From Gossypium raimondii (lineage: Eukaryota; Streptophyta; Magnoliopsida; Malvales; Malvaceae): DNA of 64,000 nucleotides. The stretch lies in assembly GCF_025698545.1 (NCBI RefSeq), contig NC_068571.1, forward strand, positions 51,927,733 through 51,991,732. Direction: 5' to 3'. A model generated the notes under the pieces. It was not told where the DNA came from. It saw only the letters and a list, made by a program, of their open reading frames with translations, and ran no database searches. Position numbers and translations under genes: made by a program. Below, piece by piece: positions 47,766 to 59,399 of the stretch; the first letter of the stretch is position 1; the number at the start of each line of letters is the position of its first letter.

Positions 47766-48580
47766 TGAGACGAAAACCTTTTTTTTTTTTTTAGCTTTAA
47801 GAAGGTTCTGCTGCCCAAACAAAACCATCAAATTATCAACACCATACTCTTAACAAAAACAAAATAACGTGTTCAAAGAAGGTAATTACCAAAACACCAT
47901 TGCCAAGATTTGTATTCACTATTTCACCATGAGTCATGGTGTATTCCATGGCATGTAAAAGATAATGAAGCTTCTAATGAAATTGAAACCCCAATATTAA
48001 TTTCAAAAAATATATTTATATGTAAAAAATTGTGAAATAAAAATTAAAAAAAAATGCAATTACCATATTCATCAGAGGTGCATTATAATCATACGAAGTA
48101 GTGATATATGGACCACCTGCATCTCTACGAAAATTGGTACCACCATCGTACTAATAAAGTAAAAAAAATATCATTAAAAGTTGTAAAAAGTAAATAAATT
48201 AAAATTTTGGGTGAATTTATATATTTAATTAAAAATTACTAATCATATAATAATTTTGTAATGTACCACTTTTTGGTAGAAACGTGCAACAGAATAAACA
48301 AGATCTTCTGCAATTTTATGTGGGTTTGCATCATGCCAATTCTTAAACCTTAAAAAAATTAATATATAATAAAAATAAATAAAACTGAAAACGAAAATAA
48401 TGTAAAATAATCTCTCAAACTTTAAAAAAAATCTATTTTAGCTTAATTGAGCTTAAAAGAGACTTAAAGAAACTTACCATCCAGTCCAATTTTCAGTTCA
48501 AAATTTTGGATTCCTTTTGTTTTTGGTTGATAATCATCACAATAAAAATCAGTGGATGTCTCAATCTATATAATTTTAAA

Positions 48581-48686
48581 AAATAAAAATAAAAATAAAA
48601 ATAAAAATAAAATAAAAATAAAAATAAACATAAACATAAACATAAACATAAACATAAACATAAATTTAAATTTAAATTTAAATTTA
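48581..48686. repeat. Compound microsatellite: (AAAAT)n then (AAACAT)n then (AAATTT)n
   Basis: Three adjoining tracts change unit in steps: about eight 'aaaat'-type units, then six 'aaacat' units, then three to four 'aaattt' units. It lies in an intron of the beta-galactosidase pseudogene. Confidence 0.9.
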
Positions 48687-49426
48687 ATAAAAATTTGATA
48701 AATTACTAAGAATAAAAAATACCATTGACTTTAAAGAATTGGGTTGTTGACACATAATCCATGGAACTCTAATATTAAGTGAATCAGCCATATTAGCACA
48801 CCAATTTATATAAGCAATACCGTCATTTCCATATGTCATTTTCAATCTATATAAAATTATTAAAAAACTAATTTTGTTATATTTATTTATTTAAAATATC
48901 ATAAAAATAAAATTATAAATTAAAATGTTATATTTTATATATACCTGAGCAAGAATAACAGGCTAAAGTTGTAAAATTTTGCATTTGACTCTGTTAAAAT
49001 ATATATAAAAAATCATATTATTCATAAATAGTAAAAAAAAAGAAAAGGAAAATTTTAATTAATTACCATAAAAACATCGTTATTCGTTCGAAGAGCAGCT
49101 CTAGGCAAATTATGCAACCAAATAGGAAGACCTCTAATAAAGCGATAATCCATAAAAATAAATTAATTTTATAAAAAAATAAAATTCAAAAAATTTAATA
49201 AATTTATTTATTTTTACCTGTAATTCCATTCGGCACATGTATACGGTCCAATTCGAAGAATAGAATATAATCCTTCATCTTGAATAGTTTTAATAAATCG
49301 AACCAGATCGAGATTTTCATCGAAATTATATTGACAACGAACCGGTTCATGTGCATTCTAAAATACATAAGTTTCAATAGTATTTAATCCACCTTCTTTA
49401 GCCTTCCTAATAAGATTAGGCCACAT

Positions 49427-52400
49427 CTAATACAATCCAAAAAAAAAAATCATAATAAAAATAAAATAATTAATATTATATTAGTTTTCATAAGTAGGGG
49501 ATTGTATACGATTTTTTCGGTTAATTTGGTTAGACCTTTTTTATTAAACCAACTTAACAGATAATAATCTACAAAAATTGACTTGATCAAGTTAAAGCTC
49601 AAGAATTAACATACTAACTTGATTTTGGATCAGTTGGTTCAGTCGGTTAACTGACTTTGAAAAAAATTAAATTAAGTTAATTTTTAGATCGAATTGATTT
49701 GAAAAAAAATTGATAACCAATCAAAATAATCACCCAAATCAAAATTGACTAAATCAATTAAACCAGTTTAATCAATTTTCTTGATTTTAACCGAAAATTA
49801 CTTCACCCTATATCATATTTAATTTGATCCAGAAATTATAAGCCTATGATTTCCATCAATAATTAGTGATTTTGAATCATAAGTGAAATATTAAAATAAT
49901 AAAAATATTAAAGATTTGAAGAATAAAAAAAAAAACTTGAATATGAAGATTATGAAGTAAAGTGTTGAATTTATAGTGCCAAAAATATTAAATCTATAGA
50001 GATTTTTAGTTACGAAAGATTATAGAAAATCAAAATTTGGAGATTGCAATTTCCTTTTTATCATATATAACACTTTTAATTAGGTCTAATTATGGTTTTA
50101 GTCCCTTTATATGTTAAAATTTGGAAATTTAATCTTTCTATTTTTATAACGTTATCAGTAGGTCCAAATTTATAATGCGGTTAGTTATTGCAATTAAAGT
50201 GTTGATGTGTAAATTTTATTTTAGTATTATTTGATCACACAGTTAAGGGTACTTGAAAATTCAAGAATCAATATTCAACCAACAATATATATTATCACTT
50301 TAATGATAACAATTAATCATTTTTTAATTTAAACTTACGAATAATATTATAAAAATGATGAAAAGAATTATGTCATTTTAATTAAAACCAAAATTAAACT
50401 TTTTAAAATTAAGGTAAAATTTTCATCAACTTATCACAATCAATTTATTGCCAAATAAAACCCATTGAAATTTTAAACCAAACGATATAATTAGTCAATT
50501 ATCCTTCTAGATAATGTATATATCTATATTTTCATTGTTGTATTGTAATATTTATTTATTATTATATCCTTTTCATTCAATATATCTTTGAGATTTGGTT
50601 GTTTTAGTTTAATGTGTTTTAGAAAAGACTTTTCTTACCTATTATTAACTTATAATAATATCAAATAAAATTTATTATTATACATACTCGATGTTTAATA
50701 TAAAAATTTCAAGATTTTCTTCGTATATAATAAAACTTAAAATGATATATATAGAGACTTAAATATAAAATATGAAAGATTCATGATATAATTTTTCCAA
50801 TTTTTTCGAAGTTACAAACAAGCACCAAACTTGATAACTTAACTCGAACTAATTAATTAAACTCGACTAAAATTATTTAGTTCACATAATTTCAAATGAA
50901 GAAGACCTAAACTTGAACACTTAAAACCTCAAAATCTCTATCCGAGTGAAGTTAAAATTACGATATATATCTTTTAATGAGAGTTAACATACAAATTTAT
51001 TTCAAGAGAAGACTTTTAAACTTGATTAGTATTGATAGCATCGACCAAAATAATTTTATTATTATAATAATTATTATAAAATTAATTAAGAATTAAGAAA
51101 TGTCACCAAAAAAAGTATGGGTTCACTTTCAAGCTGTGAAATAGTCGGCCCCACATCTCAATATTTTTAATTTTTTCCATAACAATAATCTATAAAAAAA
51201 TTAATAATTAATAATTAATAATTGAATATATATATATGGGTGTCAACATCCTTGACCCTCTATAATTTAATTTTCCCTACACCAAATGACTCGGAACTCG
51301 GGAGTCATTTTCACTGGACTCAGGGTGGACTCGTCAGACGAGTTAACTCACTTCACGTGGCGTTATTGAGGAGGAACCCATAACAGGTCGACACGTGCTA
51401 CGAGACACGCTCGTTTGGGACCCGCCTTTCCCTTTCTTTTAATCATGGTCTTACTCTAATGACATCAGTACCCCTACTTAATATTCTTAATCACATTACT
51501 ACCCTCATTATTAATATGGTTTACCCGAAAAAGTAAATAATTCTTGGAATATATGGTTTCCGGTCCAAACAATTATGATAATAGGGGTAATTCAGTAATT
51601 TAACAGGGAAACAAGCACTTTTTTAGTGGGTCCCAGATAATAACCCTTTCACTGCCAAAAAAACAGTGGGCCCTAAAATTCAATGGGCTCAATGAAGGGA
51701 AAAAAGAACTTGGTGGTATTCAGCAATTATTGCAATGAACCATCTCCCGTAGATTTACGCCACGTAACCAAACATCAACGGTCATGATGGACAAGGAATC
51801 TTTAGTGTGTTGCCCCAAGTGTGGGGTCCATCACCCTTCAGGTCAGGTCTCAATCATTACACTAAAGACACATGATTTTGGGCCCACTTTAAAATGACGC
51901 TTTTAGATAAAAATCATTTATTTGGTAATTTTTTATTTCGGAAAAAAATATTTTTTATATAAAAAATATTATATAAACATTTTAAATTATGTAGGTACCA
52001 TATAATATTTTATTATTTAATAATTTTTATATTGTTGAGTTTGTCACACTTGACTTGTGATATTAAACTTTAAATAAAATATTATTGAAGTATTATTGTT
52101 ATAATATTTTAATAATAAAAATCAAAGTTATACATCAATCTTGATTTTGTATAATTTTATATGTAAATTTTGGTTTGATTTAATTTTCAAAATTATTAAT
52201 AATATTATCGAATTAATAATATTTTACCTATAAAATAAATTTATGTATATATGAATGATAATATAAATTCCATATGTATAATTACACTAAATAATAATTT
52301 ATGTATCAAATTGTACTTTAAGAAAAATTCATGTATAAATTTAATATTATCACAATTTTAATAATAAATTTATCAATTTTTAGCATTAATCAGTATTTGA

Positions 52401-53281
52401 TTATAAATATTTCTAAAACAATTGTTTTTATTATCTACATTTAAGGATTAACCAATATTTATAGAAATAATACTATAAATATTATATTAACTAATCTTAC
52501 ATATTGTGTAAAGCTTGGATTACTAAAATGTTAATACCTCTATTAACATCAATAAATCATACCCTTAAGCATACATTATTTTGTAAATAACATGATTAAA
52601 ATATGTTACGAGTTTTTATATTTTGATAAATTTTAAGATTTAGTTTATTTAAGTCATATTTTTATCTTTTTTATTAAAATTATCAAATTGACATGTTGAT
52701 TAGGTTACCATCATATAATGTCGCATATGAATGGCGAAAAATAAACATATTAGACAAATCCTAATAAAAACTATTGAACTAAAATTTTTAAATTAAAATA
52801 AGTACGAGTTTTAAATTTTAGGGACTAAATATTAAATTTTATAAAAATACAAACGCTAACAATTGTAACAATTAAAGAATTAAGAATAGATAATATAACC
52901 GGTTTATCGGATTGAGTGGTAACAAGCTTAATACTTTTAAAGTTAGGTTTTAACCTTGGGAGTAAAACAACAACAATATTGAAAGAGCATTACTCGGGTT
53001 CAGAGGTTTAATTCGACTCGATTACAAATTTAATCAAAACCCAATGTCATCGTCACAGCAGTTTATGTAAAATAAATGAAAATTATTATTTTTATAATAA
53101 GCCGAAATAGCAATTATCAACCATGTACGTCCAAACTAAACCATGGGCTGTTTGCTAAAACCATATAGAACTCTCTTTCTATTATTTATAAACCCAACTC
53201 TCAAATCATTTCTCCACCTCCTTTAACAAAAATATTGATTTCCATCTCCCAAAGTTCAATTTCTTTTTCTTCTGATTTTCC
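49427..53281. other. Intergenic DNA between the GH35 pseudogene and the FLZ gene
   Basis: No gene. I looked here for the missing 5' exons of the beta-galactosidase (the SGSIHYPRS segment) and did not find them. A GC-richer island with G-boxes lies at 51280-51900. A segment at 52140-52330 is a weak, reverse-oriented relative of the 11025/12250 repeat. TATTTATAAA near 53183 is a plausible TATA box about 95 bases before the FLZ ATG. Confidence 0.5.
51280..51900. promoter_or_regulatory. GC-richer island with two G-boxes (candidate regulatory region)
   Basis: This stretch is clearly less AT-rich than the DNA around it. It contains CACGTG at 51354-51359 (in 'cttcacgtggcg', an ABRE-like context) and again at 51392-51397, plus 'gccacgtaac' near 51770. 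No open frame resembles a protein. It could be distal promoter of the FLZ gene 1.4-2 kb downstream or a relic of the dead beta-galactosidase promoter on the other side. Confidence 0.4.
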
Positions 53282-54072
53282 ATGTTAGGGAAGACAGGTC
53301 GACCCATGATCGGAAACTTATCTGAACTACTAGTTCCAACACACAAATCCGGGTTATTGGATCCTTCAAGGAGCCCCAAAAGTCCACTAGACTTATTCAA
53401 GACCCCATCATCATCATCAAGAAGAGGGTCGATGAAGAGATGCTATGATGTTTTTGGTGATGGAGTAGGGCTTGGAATCATTGCTTTAATGGAGAAATCC
53501 ACTGTTGATCATCATCCTTCTTGTAAGCTACAACACACCATTTGTAGATTCAAAGGAAGATTTCAAGAAAATTCAGAAGAGGATTACACTTTTGTTACAA
53601 GACATGGAGAATCATCTACAAAAGTTTATTTTAATGGAGGTGAAGAAGAAGAAGAACAGAGACTCGTTGGAAAAATTAAGGAAATTACATCTTTAAAACC
53701 CAGATTTGTGCAAGATTTCAATTACCCAACATCAGATTTCCTCAGTTCTTGTCATCTTTGTAAGAAAAAATTGCATGGCAAAGACATTTACATGTATAGG
53801 TAAGTTTTTAAAATATATACATATATATAAACAGGGTGTTACTTTTTTTAATTTTCATTTTTTTTATCTTCTTACTTAACTAATTTCAAATTTTTAATTT
53901 TTTTTGCAGAGGGGAAAAGGCTTTTTGTAGTGCAGAGTGTAGATCAAGTCAAATAATGATGGATGAGAGGAAAGAACAATGTAAATCAAAAGCTTCAAAA
54001 TCTGGGAAAAATCAAAGCTTGGGTTATGATAAAACAGAGCAAATTTTCTCAACTGGGATTCTTGCAATTTAG
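53282..54072 (+). CDS. FLZ-type zinc-finger protein (DUF581)
   Basis: Two exons, 53282-53799 and 53910-54072; 681 nt, 226 aa. The FLZ domain covers about residues 151-197 and spans the intron: CHLCKKKL (Cys157, Cys160) before it and GEKAFCSAECRSSQI (Cys179, Cys183) after it, giving the conserved Cx2C...Cx3C pattern. The N-terminal two thirds is low-complexity, with a LLDPSRSPKSPLDLF motif that recurs in plant FLZ proteins and a polyglutamate run (EEEEEQ). FLZ proteins are plant-specific adaptors that bind SnRK1 energy-sensing kinase subunits through this domain. The first ATG gives MLGKTGRPMIGNLSELLVP, a typical family start. It is convergent with the UBP1 gene. Which FLZ paralogue it is cannot be told. 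Confidence 0.93.
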
Positions 54073-54909
54073 TCCTTTTTTCCTTTTTTGCTCTGTAAAT
54101 AAATATTTATAGAAAAATACTATACAATTTTATGAGGGTTAATAATTGAATTTTCCCCCAATCTTCAAAAAAAAAAAAGGAAATTTTGGTCGGATTGGAA
54201 GAGTTAGTGCATATATGCTGTAATGAGAATTATGAAATTTGATAAGAAATGAATTTGCTCTTTTTGTACTTTTTATGCTTTTTTTCTTTTAAGCAAAAGA
54301 TTCTATGATTTGTTAGAAAGTTTGTGAATAGTTTGAATTTTTTATTTATTATTAAAATTAAATTATTAAATAAATTAAATATGAATCTAAATTGTGATCA
54401 ATTGCTCAGGTGTTTATTTTATAAATTATGGTTATACTAAAATAAATAAATTAAGCAGTGATCTTTTAAAACAAATGTATGAAATTATAAATTAATATAA
54501 TAAAATTATATTTCGATACTCAAAATTTAATGATTAATTTTTGATCCTTTGAAGCAAACTTCTTTAAATAAAAGTCAAATAAATATATTTTATTTTATTT
54601 TATTTATATACATAATATAATGAGTGCAAAAAAATTAATATATCAACTAAATTCTTTAAAAAAAGCAACAGATCAACGGCTGTCATATCCAACGGTCTCA
54701 AATATCATCTCAAAAACCAAAACAAAACTATTCATAAAATACAAGCAGAAAACCAGAAAAACTACAAAAATCTGTCTTAAGACAAAGCAAAAGAAAACCA
54801 AAAATGGAAACATCAGAAACTAGCAATGGCAATGGCAATAGAAGAGCACTACATTCAATTCTCCAAACACTTATTCTTCCCCATGAAGAAAATATCCCAT
54901 CATTTTTAC
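54073..54909. other. Convergent 3' flanks of the FLZ and UBP1 genes
   Basis: AT-rich, with both 3' UTRs expected inside. The frame at 54620-54823 is lysine-rich low-complexity sequence and not a credible gene. Confidence 0.6.
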
Positions 54910-57900
54910 TTACTGGTAATACATAAGCTGCTGCTGGGATGTCGCAACGTTTTGGTATCCGCCATTGTACATCGCCTGACTAGCTTCACCACCACTCATT
55001 CCCATGGCTGCCTGTGCCTTAACGGCATACTGACCTTGTGGATGCATCATGTTCATTACTTGAGCACCACCAGCCATATGTGCAGCTGTTGGTGGAGGAT
55101 GAGGACCAGAGCTTGTTCCCAGTGCGGTTGGTTTGCTACCCCATGAGCACTGCCAACATTAAAAACATTCAGGTCATGCCATTGCCACCATAACATAATA
55201 TTTGCAAATTGCAATATGGGCTAAAAATGGTAAAAATACCATGGAGGCCCCTGCACTAAGAGTCAAATTACAAATAAGCCATTGTACGTTAGATCAAAGA
55301 GCAAATTAATTAAAAATTTCATTCATTCTTACTGTTAAATTTTGATCCCTGTACATCAGTATGAGATACTATCTAGTTATTCCGTCAATCATGCCAGTTT
55401 TTAACAATACAAATTGATAAAATTTTTAACAAAAAGGACCACTTTGTTTTTTGATTTAATGTGCAAGGATTAATTTGCCCTTTTGTTAGTAGAGGGGACA
55501 AAATGCAACCATTCTCCTAATACAAGAGCCTCCATAGTACTTTTACTGCTAAAAGTCCAAACATTAGATGAGTTGGCATTTCTCAACTATAAATACCTTG
55601 ATTGGTTTACTGCAAAGAATTCGAGCATTTCCCATCTGAATGGCGAGAGCAGCTTCATCGTGTGAACTGTACCTCACAAAACCGAAACCTTTGTCTCGTT
55701 GGACACGGACATCTTCGATAGTTCCTGCTCCGAGGGCATGGAAATGACTGTGGAGATCAGCTGATGTAACCTGAAAATTGTTTTATCTATCAGAACCACC
55801 ACCAAAGCTGGCAAGAAACTGATGTGCAAGGGAAATTCGATATTGCTGGTAAAATATAATTAGGAAGTCGCATTTCATCTCACGGTTTGCATGTCATAAC
55901 AGAAAGAGCCACAGTTTACAGAAAATTTGTCTTCATTAAGTTAGGCAGGGGCAAATTGACCATGGCACATGAACCTTTAATTGATTAGGACGGCTAGTAG
56001 CATTAACCTTGTTATCTTACAAGTTTTGATTAAGGGAGGAACCAAAATACTTGCCTCTGGAGCGAGGTTGCCCACATAAACAGTGGTATACATAGGATTG
56101 TTCTCCGGAGAATCATCATTAGATTTTTCTTGACCTTCTTCTGCAAGAATATAATACCATGACCGAGAGCTAAACCAGAATTGAAAAGTAGTAAATACCC
56201 TTCTCGAAGTAATCATAAAACATGTAGGCTCAAAAACGAGAAGAAGCATGCTAGGTTTATATATCAACTATCCATACTGGCAATGATGACTCCAACAAAG
56301 ACAGTAAAACCAAAAAGGTCGATACCAAAGTAAATTTTCTTTGAATTATAGTTGTAATGTGTTCAAGATTCCGGGAAAAAAAACTGAAGTTAGAGGGTAA
56401 TCTTACCAGAAGGTCCATTCGAGTCTACGATACTTTTGGCATTGTCATCATTGGAAGTAGCACCTTTTGCAGCCCAGTTACATCGGATCTGTCTACTTCC
56501 GAGCCACTTCCCTGTAATTAGCCCAAAATAAAATTACCAGAAACTTAATATTTATCAGAATGCAAACAACCGTATCTATAAAAGCAATGATTTGATTACC
56601 ATTTAAGTCATTTATTGCACTTTGGGCATCCTGAAAAGGAAAAGAAGAAAGATTAACTGATCATTTATGGATAATGAAAGAGACGAGACAGAAAGATGAC
56701 CAAAGTGACCCGAGTACCTGCTGGTTCCTAAAAGAAACAAAACCAAAACCTCTTGAGCGCCCGGTTTTTTGATCCCACATGACCCTTGCATCCCTGCAAC
56801 CACAAAAAAGGAAACATAAATATTCGTCCTTCATTCAACTGGTTCAAGGATGATTACCCCAAAAGCATAATTAAACACATATTGGCAGCAGTTTAAGGTC
56901 GATAAATACAATCTTAGGGTAAAAAGAGGAGTATTAGTACTCACGAACAACTGGAATACACAGAAAAGCATGCAAATAATGTAGCATCTGTAACTTCGGG
57001 GCTGAGATCACCGACAAAAATGTTGTGATGAGCTGAATGCCGAAATAGAAATAGCATTAGCTGTTGATGAAATACGCAAGTATATAATATAAATAAATAG
57101 AATTCAAAGAAACATTTATTAACTCGACGTGTCCTCCCTCTGACTGCTAGCATATGCCCAATTAACTTTAATAGGTTGCCCAAATCTGCAAAATAGACCA
57201 TGCATTAATATATATATATATATATAGGACAAGGGAAAAATGTTGGTGCAACAAGGGTTTGTAACTTCATATCATTACTTACAGATGCCTTCCGTTAAGA
57301 GTCACAATAGCAAGTGCAGCTGATCCGCGATCAAAGTAGTGCACGAAACCATAGGATGACTGCTTTAAAAGAAAACACAAACCCACCATTAGGCACAAAA
57401 CCAAGAATCCGAATGCAGTAACCAGCAAAACGATGGCATGAAAAGGATTACCTTATCCTTTTTAATAAGTTTGCAACCTTCAATAGGACCAGTACTCAAG
57501 AAAACTTCTTGTAGAAGCGGTTCCGATACCTGTGGATGAATATTTCCGACGTACCTGCAATTCAAAATCCGATAAGGCAAACGTAACAATGCCGTTGTTG
57601 TTTACTACATACACAATGCAAAAAAGCTTTGACCAAACGGTACTATAATAAATATAACTCAAAAAGGGAGGGACTAAAAGTGAAAACTTTACGCAACACT
57701 CACACACTGCGGCAAGTAGCTGAATCAAAGTTAGGAGGAAGATTTCCACTCAAGATAGGCTCTATCTGCAAAAATTAAAAAAAATAAAAATAAAATAAAA
57801 ATATCCTAAATTGGACATGGGCACTCCTCACATTAGATCATATTTTTACAAAATTTAAGACCTAAAGAAGACAATGCTATTGATACAAAAAAAAAAAACT

Positions 57901-58211
57901 ATTTTTTAATCCAAAAATACAAATTTTTTCGTATACTGACTAAAGTATATCAATCAAATTTTCTAGTTTGTTCTGCTAATTTCAACAAAAAAAAATATTT
58001 CCCTTTTGAGAAAATTAAACATACGAAGAAACCCAGTTCGATTAAGGAATAAACAATCTTCATAATAGAAATTAAAAAAAAAAAACAAATCAAATATAAA
58101 GATTAAGCAAAAGAAAAAAAGAACCTGAGGACCAGCGAAGAGACTGGGATGATGGTATAAAGCTTGTTGCATCATAGCTTGCTGTTGGGGATTTAGCCCT
58201 TGCTGCTGCAT
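54910..58211 (-). CDS. UBP1B: Oligouridylate-binding protein 1 (UBP1/TIA-1-like, three RRMs)
   Basis: Twelve exons on the minus strand: 58211-58125, 57765-57704, 57554-57452, 57359-57283, 57185-57124, 57032-56945, 56793-56718, 56630-56600, 56511-56407, 56140-56055, 55770-55597 and 55149-54910; 1191 nt, 396 aa. Start [16 protein letters not shown] is the family's Gln-rich N-terminus. Three RRMs: RRM1 from about residue 48 (SVYVGNI; RNP1 SYGFVHY), RRM2 from about 134 ([11 protein letters not shown]1 RGFGFVSF), RRM3 from about 250 ([11 protein letters not shown]1 KGFGFVRY). A Gly/Gln/Met-rich tail ends [11 protein letters not shown]1 proteins bind U-rich RNA, affect splicing and mRNA stability, and enter stress granules. 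All introns are GT-AG except the one after exon 10, which has a GC donor. UBP1B versus paralogues is not certain. Confidence 0.95.
55220..55556. mobile_element. MULE-like MITE with 9-bp target duplication in UBP1 intron 11
   Basis: The element 55229-55547 has inverted termini: left GGTAAAAATACCATGGAGGC, right (read on the other strand) AGTAAAAGTACTATGGAGGC. It is flanked by GCTAAAAAT (55220-55228) and GCTAAAAGT (55548-55556), eight of nine identical. A 9-bp duplication is the hallmark of Mutator-like insertions. It has no coding capacity. It sits well inside the intron, away from both splice sites. The right half of a relative is near 17690-17860. Confidence 0.75.
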
Positions 58212-59399
58212 CTTTTTTTTTCTTGCCGGAAAAAGAAGGGGGTCTAGGGTTCGGAGACTCGACGATGATGAAGAGGAAAAATTGGGATTTTTTTTATAAG
58301 GAAAAGAAAAAAGAAAAGAAAAAAAAAAACAGGAAAAGAAGGGCGAGATTGTGAGTTAAAAAAGATGAACCGAAAAAAAATATATTAGAGAAAACAAAAC
58401 TGAAGCGAAAAAATCCATTGATTTATAATTGGCTTTTGGTTTAATTTCTCTTTGTGTCTAAAGTATTTGCATGTTTAAAATTTAGTCCTTTTATAATGAT
58501 ATTATCAAATGAACTTCAATTATTAAATTAAAATAGTAGAGGACTCAATTTATAGATTTAAAAATAGAGAAATTAAGTTTAAAATGCACAAAGAGTATAG
58601 GGATTGAAAACATAATTAGACAGTTTCTTTTCTTATGTATATCTATATTAGTTTGATTGAGTTTTGAAAATTTTAAAAATATATATATTTAAAAAAATTC
58701 ATTATAAGAGTATTAATCTCTTGTAATAATTTTATAATTGGGTCATGTAATCTTGTATATTCCTTTTAGATTATTTCAGTCATTTTACGATTTCATCATT
58801 CAAGCATAGGCGAACCCTAAAGTTTTTAAAAATTTAGTTATTTCTTTAACTTTTTGAAAATTTTAATTAGATTCTCCAAAATTTGAGAAGCACTACTAAA
58901 ATTTTTCAATTAAACTCTTCAATTCTTTTTTTATATTTTCATAGAACCTCAAAGTTCTTACTAAAACCCTCTAAGTTCTTAAAATTTTTAATTCGATCCT
59001 CAAAACTTAATTGCGAAAATTCAGACACTGCATTCAAGTTTATCAGACATATTTTCAAGTCGAACCATCTTGGTTCAGGTCATTTCTAACTTGCCATAGC
59101 AATAAACCCAGTGGTCCATTCTGCTCCGAAAATTCCGAGTTTGGACCCCCGGTTTAGTCACAAAAATGCAGGGGAAACAACATATCATGAATATGAATTT
59201 CAGCAAGATGATGAAAAATGTATAAAACTACTTTAAAATCTTCCCCTGCGTAACTCCATGAATCAAACAAGTAATAGCGAGCCGAGAAAGGGAACAAAGA
59301 AAAATAAACAGGCCCCATTTCTCCGAGACATACAGTTCTAAGCCTTTGAGATTTTGATCCTACAAAAGAATGGCTAACTGCTGGTGAAACGATGTCTTC
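58212..59399. other. UBP1 5' flank and GH28 3' flank
   Basis: 58212-58430 is purine-rich on the plus strand (pyrimidine-rich on the transcribed side) and is probably UBP1 leader and promoter. 58440-58622 has weakly pairing ends ('taatttctctttgtgtctaa' against 'tgcacaaagagtatagggatt') and may be an eroded MITE. 58820-59010 is a degenerate array of 'aaaattttt..ctc' units. The GH28 3' UTR should lie at 59100-59399. Confidence 0.5.

Larger units (their letters stand above)
44841..49426 (-). pseudogene. Beta-galactosidase (GH35) pseudogene, BGAL7/BGAL15-like
   Basis: On the minus strand, blocks of plant beta-galactosidase sequence occur in order. 49426-49218 encodes MWPNLIRKAKEGGLNTIETY and later [13 protein letters not shown]; 49133-49067 LPIWLHNLPRAALRTNND; near 48970 MQNFTT joined to PVILAQ; 48838-48720 [20 protein letters not shown]; about 48160-48065 [15 protein letters not shown]; 47160-47040 [13 protein letters not shown]; then the C-terminal galactose-binding-lectin-like exon ending at 44841 (EFASFGTPQGECGSF). 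Inactivating changes: TAG for Trp at 49358-49360, TGA for Trp at 48498-48500, TAG for Gln at 45129-45131, frameshifts near 48834 (in IENEYG), 47180 and 46903, a deletion of the segment between MQNFTT and ILAQ, and no 5' exon (signal peptide, SGSIHYPRS segment) upstream. An exon near 46.2-46.8 kb is amplified. It is not expected to make enzyme. Confidence 0.9.

Noticed and set aside
54826-55146. 106-codon plus-strand frame
   Set aside because: Antisense of the last UBP1 exon, where the minus-strand translation matches the family to its stop.
55483-55665. 60-codon frame spanning UBP1 intron 11 and exon 11 edge
   Set aside because: Part MITE, part antisense of a real exon.
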